A stretch of DNA of 64,000 nt from NCBI GenBank assembly GCA_037043235.1, contig JAWRVZ010000094.1:2119001-2183000 (forward strand), given 5' to 3'. Under the pieces are notes generated by a model. The model had not been told where the DNA came from and did no database searches. It was given only the letters and a program-made list of their open reading frames with translations. Below, piece after piece: positions 21,229 through 32,236 of this stretch; position 1 is the first letter of the stretch, and every line of letters begins with the position of its first letter. The translations under genes were made by a program, and so were the position numbers. The DNA is from Rhodeus uyekii (taxonomy: Eukaryota > Chordata > Actinopteri > Cypriniformes > Acheilognathidae).

Positions 21229-23060
21229 TACATTTTACATTTACACTTATTTATTTAAAAGACACTTTTATCCAAACCAACTTACAACTTAAAGAACACA
21301 AAAAGCGAGAAATACTAGGCAAACGTACAAGAGTGCTTAAGGTAGTATAATCCTGAGGAATGGAGGAACTAAATTAAAGTTAAAGAGAGAAGGAACAGTT
21401 TTTTGGGGTTTTTTAAGGTTATGTTAGTGCTAACGGAAGAGGTGTGTTTTCAGCTGTCTTTTGACTATTGACAGGGATTCTGCATTCCGAATGAAGACAG
21501 AGAGATTGTTCCACCAGCAAGGAACGGTAAACAAAAATGTTATTGAGAGTGATTTTGTGGCTCTCTGGGGTGGTACCACGAGTCATCGCTCATTAATCGA
21601 TTGTAGGTTTCTGGAAGGTGTAGAGATTTTAAGTAGAAAGTGGAAGTAGGAGGGTGCTGAGACTGTACTTAGCTCTGTAAGCAGGTCTCAATGCTTTGAA
21701 TTTGATGCGAGCTGCAAGTGTGAGAATGTGCAGAGAGATAACGAGTGGTGGGACATTTGTCCTTTTGGATTCAAAAACAAATGAGCTGCAGCACTCTGTA
21801 TCAGTTATAGAGGTTTGATTGCACTTGAAGGGAAATCAGGCAGAATAACATTGCAATAATCAACCCTGGAAATGATAATCCCCTGTATGAGAATTTGTGT
21901 TTTTTGCTCAGGATAAGCAAGGATAAGGCCTGATCCTCCTGATGTTGCGAAGTGTCTTGGCAGGAGGATCTTTGAAGGTCAATTTGTCTTCAAAGAATAC
22001 AACAGGATTTCTGGCAGACCTTGATGGGATAACCGTTGAGGAGCCAATCTGGATGGTGGTGCAGAGTGGGATTGGCAGGGAAGACAAAAATTTCTGTCTT
22101 TACCAGGTTGAGTTGCATATGATGCTCTTTCTTTCATGCAGTGATGTCCGCTAGACAGTTTGTGATTTGTGCGGAGACTGTTGGATCATCTCGTTGAAGT
22201 TATAGGTAGATTATATGTGTGTCATAGAAGCAGTGATAGGAGAAACCGCGTGCCTGTATGATGGGACCAAATTATGTGGTGTATATGTAGAAGAGAAGGG
22301 GTTGAAGAACTGAACCCTGAGGGACCCCATTGATCAGTTGTCATTCTTTGAAGATCTCCCCACACCAGGCAACCCTGATAGACCTATCTGTGAGATGGAA
22401 TTCAAACCAGTGAAGTGGAGTACCTGTGATGCCCAGTGACGAGAGGGTGGACAGAAGGATTAGATGATTAACACTGTCAAAGGCAGCAGATAGGTCCAAG
22501 AGAGTGAGAAATAATTATTTAGAATCAGCTTTTGAAATCCATAGAGCTTCAGTGATTGACAGTAATGCAGTCTCGGTTGAATGGTCCTTCTTGAACCCAG
22601 AATCTGGTTGATGTCCAGCTGGATAGTCTGTGAGAGAAAAGATTATACCTGGTTGAAAGCAACAGGTTAATTTTTTTTGCTATGAATGGTATGAAAGAGA
22701 CAGGTCTGTAGTTATCTACAAGTGATGCATTTAATATGGGCTTTATAAGCAGTGGGGTTACCTGAGCCTGCTTGAATGCTGTAGGGAAAGTTCCAATGCA
22801 GAGAGATATGTTGATGATATGAGTGAGTGCTGGTAAAATGTGGGGGATGGGGTCTAAAGGACAGGTGGTATGATGGCTGGAGAGGAGAACTTTAGATACA
22901 TCTGCCTCTGTGAATGGAGAGAAGGATGAGAACAGATTTCTAGTTGCATCATTGGTTGGTCTAAGTTCCTGTGTGTGTGGAGCCAAGACTGCTAATAGTT
23001 GTTGTTTTGTTAATTAAGAAGATGTAAAAATCATTGGCAGTTAAAGAGGTTGAAGGCGGT
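21229..23060 (-). pseudogene. L2-like LINE remnant, 5'-truncated (minus strand)
   Basis: The minus strand shows RT N-terminal sequence in 22549-22986 ('VTPLLIKPILNASLVDNYRP', 'FIPFIAKKI', reflecting the LINE 'NYRPIS..PF..K' block). Decayed palm and C-terminal regions follow down to 21450, then a 3' tail at 21229-21290 whose reverse complement resembles 'tttggataaaagtgtctttt'. It is the same family as 46139-48105, where 'ISLHWLPVAAYIKFKA' is better preserved. Many stops; no endonuclease seen. Confidence 0.8.
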
Positions 23061-24815
23061 GGTGCAGGGGGACAGGAATGTTTTGAAAAGTGCACCTGAG
23101 TTTTAGGCAAGTCTATAATTTATTAGATTTTATATAATTATTATATAATATTCTATACACTATTATACTATTCTATAAATATTATATATTTGGTACTATA
23201 TATTGTATTTTAAAGTTGTACATACTAGATTATATGTACACATGTATTCATATTAAATGCAATTATATTTAAAAATATGTGAATATTTACCATACTTTAA
23301 ATTTGTTCATTATCTGTAATGTTTATTCTGACTAAACTTATTTGTGCCTTTATACTTTATTTATATTTGTTATTTTTAAATATTATTCTGTGTATTGTTA
23401 TAATTATATGTGTGTACTGGAAGCTTCAATACCAAGGTAAATTCATTCTTGGCAATTAAGCTCTTTCTGATTATAGTAATCATTCGACACTTCATGAATT
23501 TGCTTAAGAAAATAACATTTTTAATGAAAATGTGTCTGTTAATATTAACTGTTTCAGAAAAGTATGTGTCCTATCCTCATGAACCACATATGTACCTAAA
23601 CTTTTCACACACAAAAGCAATTTCCTATACAACATGTGGTCGTCTTATTCCACGCTCTCCGTCACACAGAACAAAATCAATTACTCTTAAATCAACATCC
23701 CATGTCCATTTGTTGTTTTTTTGGTAATCAGCCAATTGTCCTGGGATCAGGATCATCCTGTTGGCTAACGCTTGAATGATTGTACATTACATCCCGGGGA
23801 AGACATCCCTTCTAAAGTCACAAAGACAGCAACTCATTTCATGATTTTGTTTTGATGGGGTTGTGTTATGTTTCAGTCAAACGAGTAATGGGATTATGAT
23901 CAGGGAATAAAATGAACTATTAGAAATACAGTTCAGAAGCTACATTGAAAGACAAAGTGCCATGGTCGCATCCATAAAATCTCTTTATTATTGGTGCTGT
24001 TTTTGAGAAAAATTGCATAAACAGTGTAGGTCACATTCAGAATAAAAAATCTCTCTGTTTATGTTTTCAAACATTAATGTGTATCATACATATTAGTGCA
24101 GTCTGTCACTTCAGCATTAAATAATTCATGACTTTTCTTTGTACTGGCTGTTTGTGGTGTTGCTGCCATGAGAAAACATTTGTTTACTGAGGCATTTGGA
24201 TCTATCCCTCAGGGCCAAAGCCAGTGTGAATCTGTGAATTTACGCACTGCCATTGCAACGGGTTGCTGTTTAAAACAAACGGCCTTTAAAACACATCCGA
24301 GTTCCAACCATTCAAAATTTAAGAGGTGCTTAGCCATCTGTAGACATATTATATGCTCTCACTGTGTTTCTGTTGCATTGTCATGCACTGTGTGTGTGAG
24401 TGTGTGTGTGTGTGTGTTTGCTGACTATGAAGTGAGTGAAGTGAACTAGCAGCTGTAATTAATAACCTTTAAATTATTTATAATAGTGCAATATTGTTCA
24501 TTTGATCGCAATAAACATTCACATAAGCTCCACTGAAATTAATTTTAGAGCTATAAGATATACACAGTTGCACTACAAATGTTCACTTAAGAGCTTTTAA
24601 TATTCATTTATACTCTTATACTAAATCAATCGTAGCACCATAACGTTGAATTTCATAGTGCATTTAGGTGCTATTAACCTTCTTGCAAGTGATCAACTGC
24701 TATTGAGGTATTCAGTTAATAGTATAAATGGCACTAGAGTGAGTGAGGATTAATGGGATTTAGATTAACTTATTAGCTCTTGAACAAATGTTAATGCTGC
24801 TTCTGTGTAAACTAT
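23061..24815. other. AT-rich region with a repeat fragment at 23409-23480
   Basis: Very AT-rich (23100-23400). 23409-23480 is an inverted decayed copy of the 'gaatcagaatcag' repeat. A short (GT) tract lies near 24390-24416. No supported gene. Confidence 0.4.
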
Positions 24816-25025
24816 CCCGGTAGCACATGTACATCTCAGAGATGTCTATTTGATGTGTGTGTTTGCTGTCAGGGTGTTGAGGATGTTTCCTGTCAGATAT
24901 TAAATAGACGTTTAGAAAATGTATTTAAGATGATTATGATTTAGAATGTATAAAAATGACATCTTAAATGTTTCACAGATGTTTGTACACAGATTCTAGC
25001 AGAATAATATTATGTGCTATCTGGG
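24816..25025. mobile_element. Palindromic-ended MITE, about 210 bp
   Basis: Ends CCCGGTAGCACATG and, reverse complemented, CCCAGATAGCACATA form a 14-15-bp imperfect TIR. Internal motifs repeat around 'agatgtctatttgatgtgtg', 'ttaaatagacgttta' and 'tgtttcacagatgtttgtac'. No coding capacity. It lies about 250 bp upstream of the C4orf3-like gene. Confidence 0.6.
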
Positions 25026-25279
25026 ATATTATCGCACATCTGCTAAATTATAAGGCATGGAAATATTAAGATATTTTAAACGTTAACCTTATTGTTTCTG
25101 TTTCTAAAAATAAAATTGACCAAATGGCATTTTGTGAATGTTCATTATCGTCGTAATTTGTAATAAAAGCAGCTCAGCGCTTATCTCTCCCGTGCAATTG
25201 TGAGGATTCGCTCGGACTTTTATTGTAAAATGCGCCAGAAGGAAATGTGTGTGTGTATGTGTGTGAGAGAGGTCCATGA

Positions 25280-25420
25280 ATGAAGCCGGAAGTGTGTACG
25301 ATCATGGAGACATGCGGTGTTCTGCCGTCTCTGCCGAAACACTCCTATTGGTTTGATTTCTGGACATTTCTGCTGTTTGATGTCATTCTTTTCATAATCG
25401 TTTATTTCGTCATTCCCTGA
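25280..25420 (+). CDS. c4orf3: C4orf3-like micropeptide (another-regulin, ALN)
   Basis: The mammalian protein is a single-pass ER-membrane micropeptide that binds SERCA calcium pumps and lowers their calcium affinity. The ORF at 25280-25420 has 46 codons from the first ATG, which directly follows an in-frame TGA, or 38 from the second ATG at 25304. The diagnostic part is 'LPKHSYWFDFWTFLLFDV', then a hydrophobic segment ending Phe-Val-Ile-Pro and TGA. This motif-helix-Pro-stop arrangement matches what I recall of human C4orf3. The N-terminus is shorter than in mammals (about 66 residues) and unrelated. A consensus donor (TCG|gtgagt) starts at 25424, three bases after the stop, so later exons would be 3'UTR. 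The GC-richer 5' flank (25160-25300) is the likely 5'UTR. Identification is by eye but specific; SERCA binding is inferred from the family. Confidence 0.85.
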   Translation: MKPEVCTIMETCGVLPSLPKHSYWFDFWTFLLFDVILFIIVYFVIP

Positions 25421-25423
25421 TCG

Positions 25424-28083
25424 GTGAGTAAGATTCACATCGCAACATTATTGTTTTTTTTTTTATTCAAACTTATAACAACAGTCACGTGATCATAATA
25501 CAAGCCACACAGCAGTATTATATATTGATGCATATTTGAATATTTAATTGATTTAATATCATACATTAAACCCATAAAAGCCTTCTCTGATATAAACTTT
25601 TGTGGACGATTTCATGTAAACTGCATAGATCATTGAAGAATTATCGCTATCATTACGTATTTACATTTAACACTGTTATAGATGTTACAAAGCTGAAAAA
25701 GCGTTTGATAAAACTTTAAAAGCTGTATAATATATTTTGCTAATGTTTAATGTCAAGAATGTTCATAAAGTTTAAGGTTTGGTACTATTACATTGTTTTT
25801 ATGACCTTTACATTTAGAAGCGTACAACTATGAATATATAGTGTATAATCTATTTAGTTGTCATCATCGTCACGACATTTACACAGTAATGTTGTTTAAA
25901 ATACATTAAGCTGTATGTGTGACAATTTGTATATTTGAGATTATATGGTTTTATTCTTTATGTCTGTGTGTTTTACAGGAGTTCACCTCTGGTCCAGTTC
26001 ATTGTGAGAGCCTGAAACCCAGCTAATATAGTGGTCAGTACAGTTGGTTTCACAGTTGGTGATCTTATACGACCATTTCATATACAGAGTCATTTTATAC
26101 TAAAATTAGTTCAGACCAGTGTTGTCACAATACCAAAATTATGACTTCAAAACGATACCTAACTAAAATAAATAATTCTATTCTATTCTATCTAGATAAT
26201 ACTACTGAACCGATACCACGACAAGAACTTAAAACAGGAAAAGTAATGGAATAATAATCACGCACACGCAACTAATAATTAATTATTTTATTTATTAATA
26301 ATAAAAAATTATTGGGAAAACACTTTTTCAAATTAAAGGAATTTTCCTTTTCAAAGAAATCAAAACTCTCAATTGATCAACATGTGCCTATTGGCCTACT
26401 GATTTATGTTTACCATTTCCTTCACTTAAAAAAAAAAAACTAAATTGAGCAACAACATATGATACAGACAAGCCTAAACATAAGTCTATAGATTGTTTTA
26501 CACAGATCCAATTTTCTCCTAATTTTTCTGGTATTTTGACATAATTGTGTGTTTTACTGTAAGCAAAGAAATCTGAATTCGAAATCACCTTGTGTCCAAG
26601 AGGCAGCTTTCTTTCCGCATTTCGGGTGTGTGATAATGTGCGAGTACTACATTGTTTATTTTTTATATCAAGCATGTCCCACTTTTTTTTTCTCTTCTTC
26701 TTTATTGCTCAAACATGTTGATAACTTTAATTGGTCCTGCACTGTGTGGTTATATAAAGTTTGGCATGGCCAGTGTTCCTGCAGAGCTGGCTTTTTTTTT
26801 TATAATCATGTTGAACAGCAGAGTTTGTGGTAAAAAAAAATATGACCCATGATGCTATATTGAAAACTTCAATCAGAGTTGAAACAAACAACATGCAAAA
26901 GATATTGTTCGCTCCCTCAGTCCCATGAAGCACTGCGAGTCTGTGTCCATATGCTCGCAAAATGCTGAAATATTTGATTATATGTGCATATTTTGCGATA
27001 TATTGTTTTTATACACTGAAAATAATTTGAGACCTCTCCAACTCAAATTTTAGTCTGTGGTCTCATTTAAACTGCAGTCTAACATGTTCAGCAGTGACAT
27101 GGAATATATATAAAATACTGCTTAGAAGATGATCTAACAGTGTTTTACACCCATATGACTCGAGGAAAACAAAACTATTGGCTACAATCAGATAATTGTG
27201 GGGTAACCGGGAAAACACGATCGTGAAGCCATTGAACGTGTGGACTTGCATTTTCTAAAAATTGCTTTTAAACTTTATTCCGAGTCCTAAAGCAAAACCT
27301 TTGGTGAATAATTTTAGTTCTGAATACTCACCAAAACCTCTTGAAACTTATAATGATTCTTCTCTTAGGAATTGTTTATTTCAGTCTTTTTTTTTTTTGT
27401 ATTTAGAGCTTGTTCAGCCAAAACAGAGATTCAACTTAACAGATTTACTGAACACAATTAGGGATATTTGATAAAAACATTTTATTTGAACTGAAGACCT
27501 AATGCTATGATTTACTACAATGGATCTTTTTGAACAAATATAATTATTTGGGAAATCATTTATTGAGCCAATATGTAATTGTCAGCTTATTATTTTACAG
27601 CATATTTACATTGTGTAGTTTTATTTCTCTTATCGTTTAATTCAATTACTTCATGCATACATGTGATTGGCTGCTCATAATGATAATAAATTAATAATTT
27701 TCACTAAAATTGTATTTATATATTGGTAATATTGGTTGTTGAAAATGAGTAATTTATTTGAAATCATACAGGTTCTTCGAGTAACTGTGTAACAGTAACT
27801 TTAAATAATTGTATAACAAAATGTAATAGAATATGAATCTGTTTTAAAGCAGACCTTTGAATTTTATCTGGTTGTAGTGATGAACCGTCCTGCTGTATGA
27901 AACTGAACAAAAGTTGCTTTATAATGCAACAACTATATTTTAAATATAACACATTCACACGTTAAACCCTGCCATTTTTTTTCTTTGAAAGTCAAATGTG
28001 TTAGGTGTTGTACTTAATGTTTATATCATAGATGCTGCAATAGTGCTATTAATTATGTTTTTTATTTGTCTTGTTTCTATCAG
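25424..28083 (+). other. Probable introns and 3'UTR exon of the C4orf3-like gene
   Basis: From the donor at 25424, an acceptor 'gtgtgttttacag' ends at 25978, giving a possible short non-coding exon (25979 to about 26033, before 'gtcagt'). A second acceptor 'tgtttctatcag' ends at 28083. Between them is AT-rich DNA, including a degenerate MITE-like piece at about 26118-26230 ('gtgttgtcacaataccaaaa'). No other coding signal. Exon structure is inferred from splice motifs only. Confidence 0.4.
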
Positions 28084-28315
28084 GATGGGAACGAAAATGG
28101 CCGTGGACTCCCTTCCTGAAACAAACATTTCCCATTTTACTTGTGTGCTTGTTAAATGCATTTAATAACCTAAAACTTGGAGAAGTCCCTCAAAACAAAG
28201 ATAAACATTCATCTGCCTGGATGCTTTATACATCGTTCTGTGACATAATTTGAATATAATATGTACAAATGTATGTATTGATGAGAAATTGAATAAATTA
28301 ATTATTAAAATGTAA
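28084..28315 (+). other. Candidate terminal 3'UTR exon with poly(A) signal
   Basis: After the acceptor at 28083, a stretch less AT-rich than its surroundings ends with AATAAA at 28292-28297. Any ORF here is short and unrecognised. It fits the last, non-coding exon of the C4orf3-like gene. Transcript data would be decisive. Confidence 0.45.
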
Positions 28316-28357
28316 TAATTTTACTTTTAAATGTACGTGTTCACTTTTATTACTATA

Positions 28358-28497
28358 GCTTTCTTGTAGCTCAGTCAGTTGAGGTTGAACCCAAGGTCAT
28401 GGGTTCGATCCCAGGGAAAGCAAGAACTGATTCAATATGTTCCTTGAATGCAATGTAAGGCACTTATGCATTTGGCAGACGCTTTTATCCAAAATGT
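28358..28497 (+). mobile_element. tRNA-derived SINE with inverted LINE-type tail
   Basis: The head has an A-box-like 'tagctcagtcagt' (about 28367) and a B box 'ggttcgatcc' (28402-28411), the split pol III promoter of a tRNA-derived SINE. The body continues 'agcaagaactgatt' and 'ccttgaatgcaatgtaaggc'. The tail 'gcatttggcagacgctttta' (about 28470) is the LINE-type 3' tail found at 48058-48080, here in reverse orientation. Not a functional tRNA: the anticodon arm is missing or deleted. Confidence 0.8.
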
Positions 28498-30017
28498 AAA
28501 CGTATTAACGATGTAAAACAGACCACAGCAACAATTTAAGGTACAGGCCTGGACTAGCCATTGGGAGCACTGGGAAAATTGTCCACTGTTTTTTTTTTCC
28601 CCCTACCATTACTGTTATTGATATATGTGTTATATTATTATTATTATTATTATACAATGTTATATAATTTGACGATGAAAAATTGGTTATTCTTGACTAG
28701 CAACTCTACAAATTAGCTTGGAGTAAATCAGAGGGAGTTGCAGATGGAGAGGAAACAGCCAGGTTGAGAGAGGGATAATGTATCCAAGAACAAGCAGCAC
28801 AATTACTGACTCTGTTCAAGTCTTTAAGTGCAGGTCGATTTTACCTGTAATAATTAGGCTACTGTAGTTCATAGTGTTATTTTTAGTTATTTTTTTTTAT
28901 CCAAAAAAAAAAAAATATTAAGTGTGAGATTTAGTAAGAGGTTTTTAAGGGGGTTACCATCATGGCGACAAGTGGAGCAGAATGCCATCATGCTGTAATC
29001 ATTCAACAGCTGCTATGCTGATTCTTCTCATTTATTTTATTAGCTAGTTAAAGCTAGCCAAGTTTCTACTACTAAAAATATTTAAGTTAAGGTCACATAA
29101 TTTTAGATAAACCTATGAATTAACTTTATTTTCTTTAAAGTTAAGAGCAATTCAAATGATTGAGTACAAAAGTTCTCCAACATGTTTTTTTTCTTTAAAC
29201 TTTGAACTTAATTTTGTAACCAATTACCTCAAATTTAAAATCTTGGGTTTAGAGAGAAATTTCTTGGTGAAACATCTGGATATGTTACAGTAATGAACTT
29301 CTGAGGGAGGAATTGTGCTTAATGGTCATGAAAATAATGCCATGATGAATAAAACAGCTTGAGTTTCACATGAAAGAAGGAAATGGCATGTGTTTCACAT
29401 GAAAGCATGACACCCACTGTCTCAGTACGTGTTTTGCTGGCTGTGAAGTATAATTTTTCAGAGCAGCAGCAGGCAGAAGCTGCATTCATAAGCACTTCAA
29501 GTCTGCAGAGATCGACAAGGCCAAATTATATTCGGCCAGTTTTTCTCAGGCCGCTTGATCCTAACAGTTGCTGTTGTTGTGACCTATTGTCTTGTCTGGA
29601 GTCTCGGGGCATCAATTATTCTTCGCATTTTCTATTGGCTCCAAGAACACAACAAAGCCTAAAGCAAAATGAGGGCTGGAGACGCAGGACGGGAAATTAA
29701 TGAAGGGCATGTGAAGCAGTCCATCATGTGTTATGCTGGGCTTTGTGTTTGTCGCACAGGGTCCATCATCTCGCCAAATAAATCAGCAAGACACGTAAAG
29801 AAATGTTTCATGTTTGCTCATAAATGGGTTTTGCAAGAGATCTGGCTGTTTTGTTCTGCCACCTTTTTTTACTGACCTTTTAATGGTGCATTGCTACTGA
29901 CTGGGCAGCAATTTATACATGCATCTTGCGTTTTAAAGTATTAAGATTTAATTACTTAGGCCTACATGATGTGTTCATGTAATCTTTAATCAATATAACT
30001 TCCCCTCTCTCTTGCAG
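28498..30017. other. AT-rich non-coding region
   Basis: Contains a short (ATT) run at about 28634-28652. A 105-codon plus-strand ORF (29383-29700) has no recognisable domain and no splice support. Nothing else seen. Confidence 0.35.
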
Positions 30018-30079
30018 TGATCTCTTCTTCTTCTCCATCTTTACTGCCGTGAATGCGGGGTCAACCTGTCAGACACATA
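30018..30079 (+). other. Possible exon start cut off by an LTR
   Basis: A strong polypyrimidine tract and acceptor (cctctctcttgcag) end at 30017. One frame then reads 'DLFFFSIFTAVNAGSTCQTH', a partly hydrophobic sequence open up to 30080, where a gypsy LTR begins. It could be a real exon interrupted by the retroelement or a chance open stretch. Not recognised. Confidence 0.2.
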
Positions 30080-30475
30080 TGTCATGGTTCTGTCACTTCA
30101 GTTTGGTCTCTAGTCTGTTGGTTGACAGAGCTCTGACACTGCCCCTGTGTTGTATCTTGTGATTGTGTTACCACGCCCATCTTGTTCCCTTGTTTCCCTT
30201 AATTGATCTCAGCTGTGTCTCCTCATTACCTTTCCTCGTGTGTTCCCTATTTAATCCCGATTGTTTGCTGTTTTGTGTCATGTCGTTGTCATTTCATGTC
30301 TGGATGGTCCCTGCCTTGATTCCTGGTTTGGTTATGGTTTTGTCCTGTATTTATTATCTTGTAGAAGTTATGTGGTCCCCCTCGTGTGTTGTTTCTTTTG
30401 TGTTATGTTTCCTTTGTTGTTATAATAAATATATACTTTCCCTGCTATTGAGTCCTCCTCTACCGATCTGTGACA
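30080..30475 (+). mobile_element. Gypsy LTR plus start of its leader
   Basis: TGTCATGGTTCTGTCACTTC to GATCTGTGACA, 396 bp, with 'ccctatttaatcccgatt' and 'ataataaatatatac' (poly(A) signal, about 30422). The following 'gaacaacctgaccacttgag' and purine-rich 'gactcagtggggaaagga' look like an element leader rather than host DNA, and the flanking 5-mers differ. It is therefore probably a 5' LTR whose interior was cut at about 30584 by the hAT-type element. Same family as 16059-16445 and 42993-43340. Confidence 0.75.
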
Positions 30476-30584
30476 GAACAACCTGACCACTTGAGGACTC
30501 AGTGGGGAAAGGAATTTTTGTTGTTGTTTTTTACGAACGTGCTAGATAGCTTGCAAGATGGGAACCTTCCTTTTCCATCAAGTC

Positions 30585-30697
30585 CAGTGGTGGACTTACA
30601 ATTAGGCAAGGGTAGGCAATTGCCTAGGGCCCCAAAGATGCAAGAGCCCCAACAAACAGCCCCTTCATAACCACTATTGCACTTTTTGTTATAATTT

Positions 30698-30699
<2 letters not shown>
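30585..30699. mobile_element. hAT-type left end (CAGTGGTGGACTTA)
   Basis: CAGTGGTGGACTTACAATTA and 'caattgcctagggcccc' pair with the inverted right end at 40225-40263 (reverse complement CAGTGGCGGACTTAGCAAAT, 'ggagccctaggcaaa'). The 8-bp flanks (ATCAAGTC and CATGAGAT) do not match, so the two ends may come from one rearranged copy or from two copies. Confidence 0.6.

Positions 30700-30751
<52 letters not shown>
30700..30751. repeat. (TA)n microsatellite
   Basis: Alternating TA with a few C interruptions. Its last TA served as the target site of the Tigger element that starts at 30752. Confidence 0.95.
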
Positions 30752-30754
<3 letters not shown>

Positions 30755-31047
30755 TAGTACCTCAAGATACGAAAGGCTCAACTTACGAAAAATCCAAGTT
30801 ACGAAAGCAAAAACGGAAAATGTTACTGCTCTACATAAGAAAAGTTTTCAAGATACGAAAGGTTTCTGAAAGTCAGAGATTCGCCCCATAACAATTTTGA
30901 AACTCACGCCGCACGCCGCCATCTTAGTTATAGTAGACTCGCCACCATCCTCCTGCTCTCCCATTGGTTCCTGATGCTAGCCAAGCCATGAGATCCTTCT
31001 CTCTAATTGGACAGCATCCCTCCCATCATGTATCTTCTATACGTACG

Positions 31048-31189
31048 TGCTGGCGTGCTTTAGCTCTGGAGACAAAGATTGAGATCATAAAGAAGTACGA
31101 AGCTGGTATCTGCCGTTTGTCCTCCTCCTCCTCTGCCGCCACTTTCGGAGATACCCTCACTCAAAAGGTAAGCTTCGACTGTGGTAAGG
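31048..31189 (+). pseudogene. Tigger transposase N-terminal (CENP-B-like HTH) fragment
   Basis: 'ALALETKIEIIKKYEAGI' resembles the start of the CENP-B/Tigger DNA-binding domain (a basic residue, Leu-x-x-Lys-x-x-Ile-Ile-x-x-x-Glu-x-Gly pattern). The frame then enters a Ser-rich decayed stretch and is cut by an LTR at 31190. No DDE domain remains. Confidence 0.7.
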
Positions 31190-31513
31190 TTCGTTAGTCA
31201 CCAAGAAGGAAGGAGGCAGGATCAGCTTACTGAGACTCACAAGCTTTTTTTTTCTTTAGAGTCTTAAATAAATCAAAACACAAAACAAAACATAAGCAGG
31301 TGCGTTTCACTCCCACTGTCCCACTTCTCTCAGCTGAGTCACGCTTCTCCCTCTGAGTTCCGTGTCACTTGCAATCTCTCTTGGTTTCGGTTTCACTTTC
31401 GTTTTGCTCGTGAGCCTCGCGTTCACCGCTTCCGTGCCGACTCGCGTCTCGCCTGGATCTCTCTCTCCGTCTTTCCCTTCCAGGCTGTTTATATCCACGC
31501 CCCCCTTGCCACA
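31190..31513 (-). mobile_element. Solo gypsy LTR
   Basis: TG...CA, 324 bp. In minus orientation it begins TGTGGCAAGGGGGGCGTGGA and ends GAACCTTACCACA. Similar to 55778-56105 and 9115-9538. Flanks TCGAC and TCGGT agree at only three of five bases, so the target duplication is decayed or the end is misplaced by a base or two. Confidence 0.7.
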
Positions 31514-32236
31514 TCGGTATTTTACGTTATTTCATCGTTTATAGGTCAATTTAAGTCAAGTCAAGTCAAGTCACCTTTATTTATATAGCGCTTTTTACAA
31601 TGTAGATTGTTTCAAAGCAGCTTTACAGTGGTCACAGAAAAGACAATATGAACAAAGTTTGTTTGGCTGAACAGCAGCTCCAAAAGAGCAGGCAAATCAA
31701 TACAATTGATGAACTTTAAGTGTTAAGTTTCCCCAACTGAGCAAGCCATAGGCGACAGCGGCAAGGAACCAAAACTCCGGCAGGTGACGTAACGAATGAA
31801 GAATAGAATGGAGAAAAAACCTTGGGAGAAACCAGGCTCAGTCGGGGGACCAGTTCTCCTCTGGCCAAAGCCAAACAGTACATGATTATTATATTGACAA
31901 CAATTCAAGTCCAATATGAAGTCCAATTTGGTCCGGTTGGAGATGGGTTCATGATCGTCACAGGGGAGGGTCTAGTAGAGTCACGGTCTCCGCAGACACT
32001 TCAGGGTAGTGCTGTGCTCGTGTCCAGGTCCTTCATCTGATCTGGATACGGCCCGGATCCGGCTGACCACGGTAACCTCGGAATAAACAGAGACCAATAT
32101 CAGCGTAGATGCCATTCTTCTTCTGATGTATCGAGTACATCAGGTGTTATGGGAATGTTCTCGGTTCCGGCTTATCTAAATTATGCAGCCTAACAATCAT
32201 TTTACATGATTTGGATTAAAATGTATGTATAATGTG

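Noticed and set aside
26118..26230. Separate MITE call for 'gtgttgtcacaataccaaaa'
   Set aside because: Only one degenerate end is seen and no partner; mentioned in the intron entry instead.
28358..28430. Functional tRNA gene
   Set aside because: A and B boxes are present but no cloverleaf with an anticodon arm forms, and a SINE body and LINE-type tail follow.
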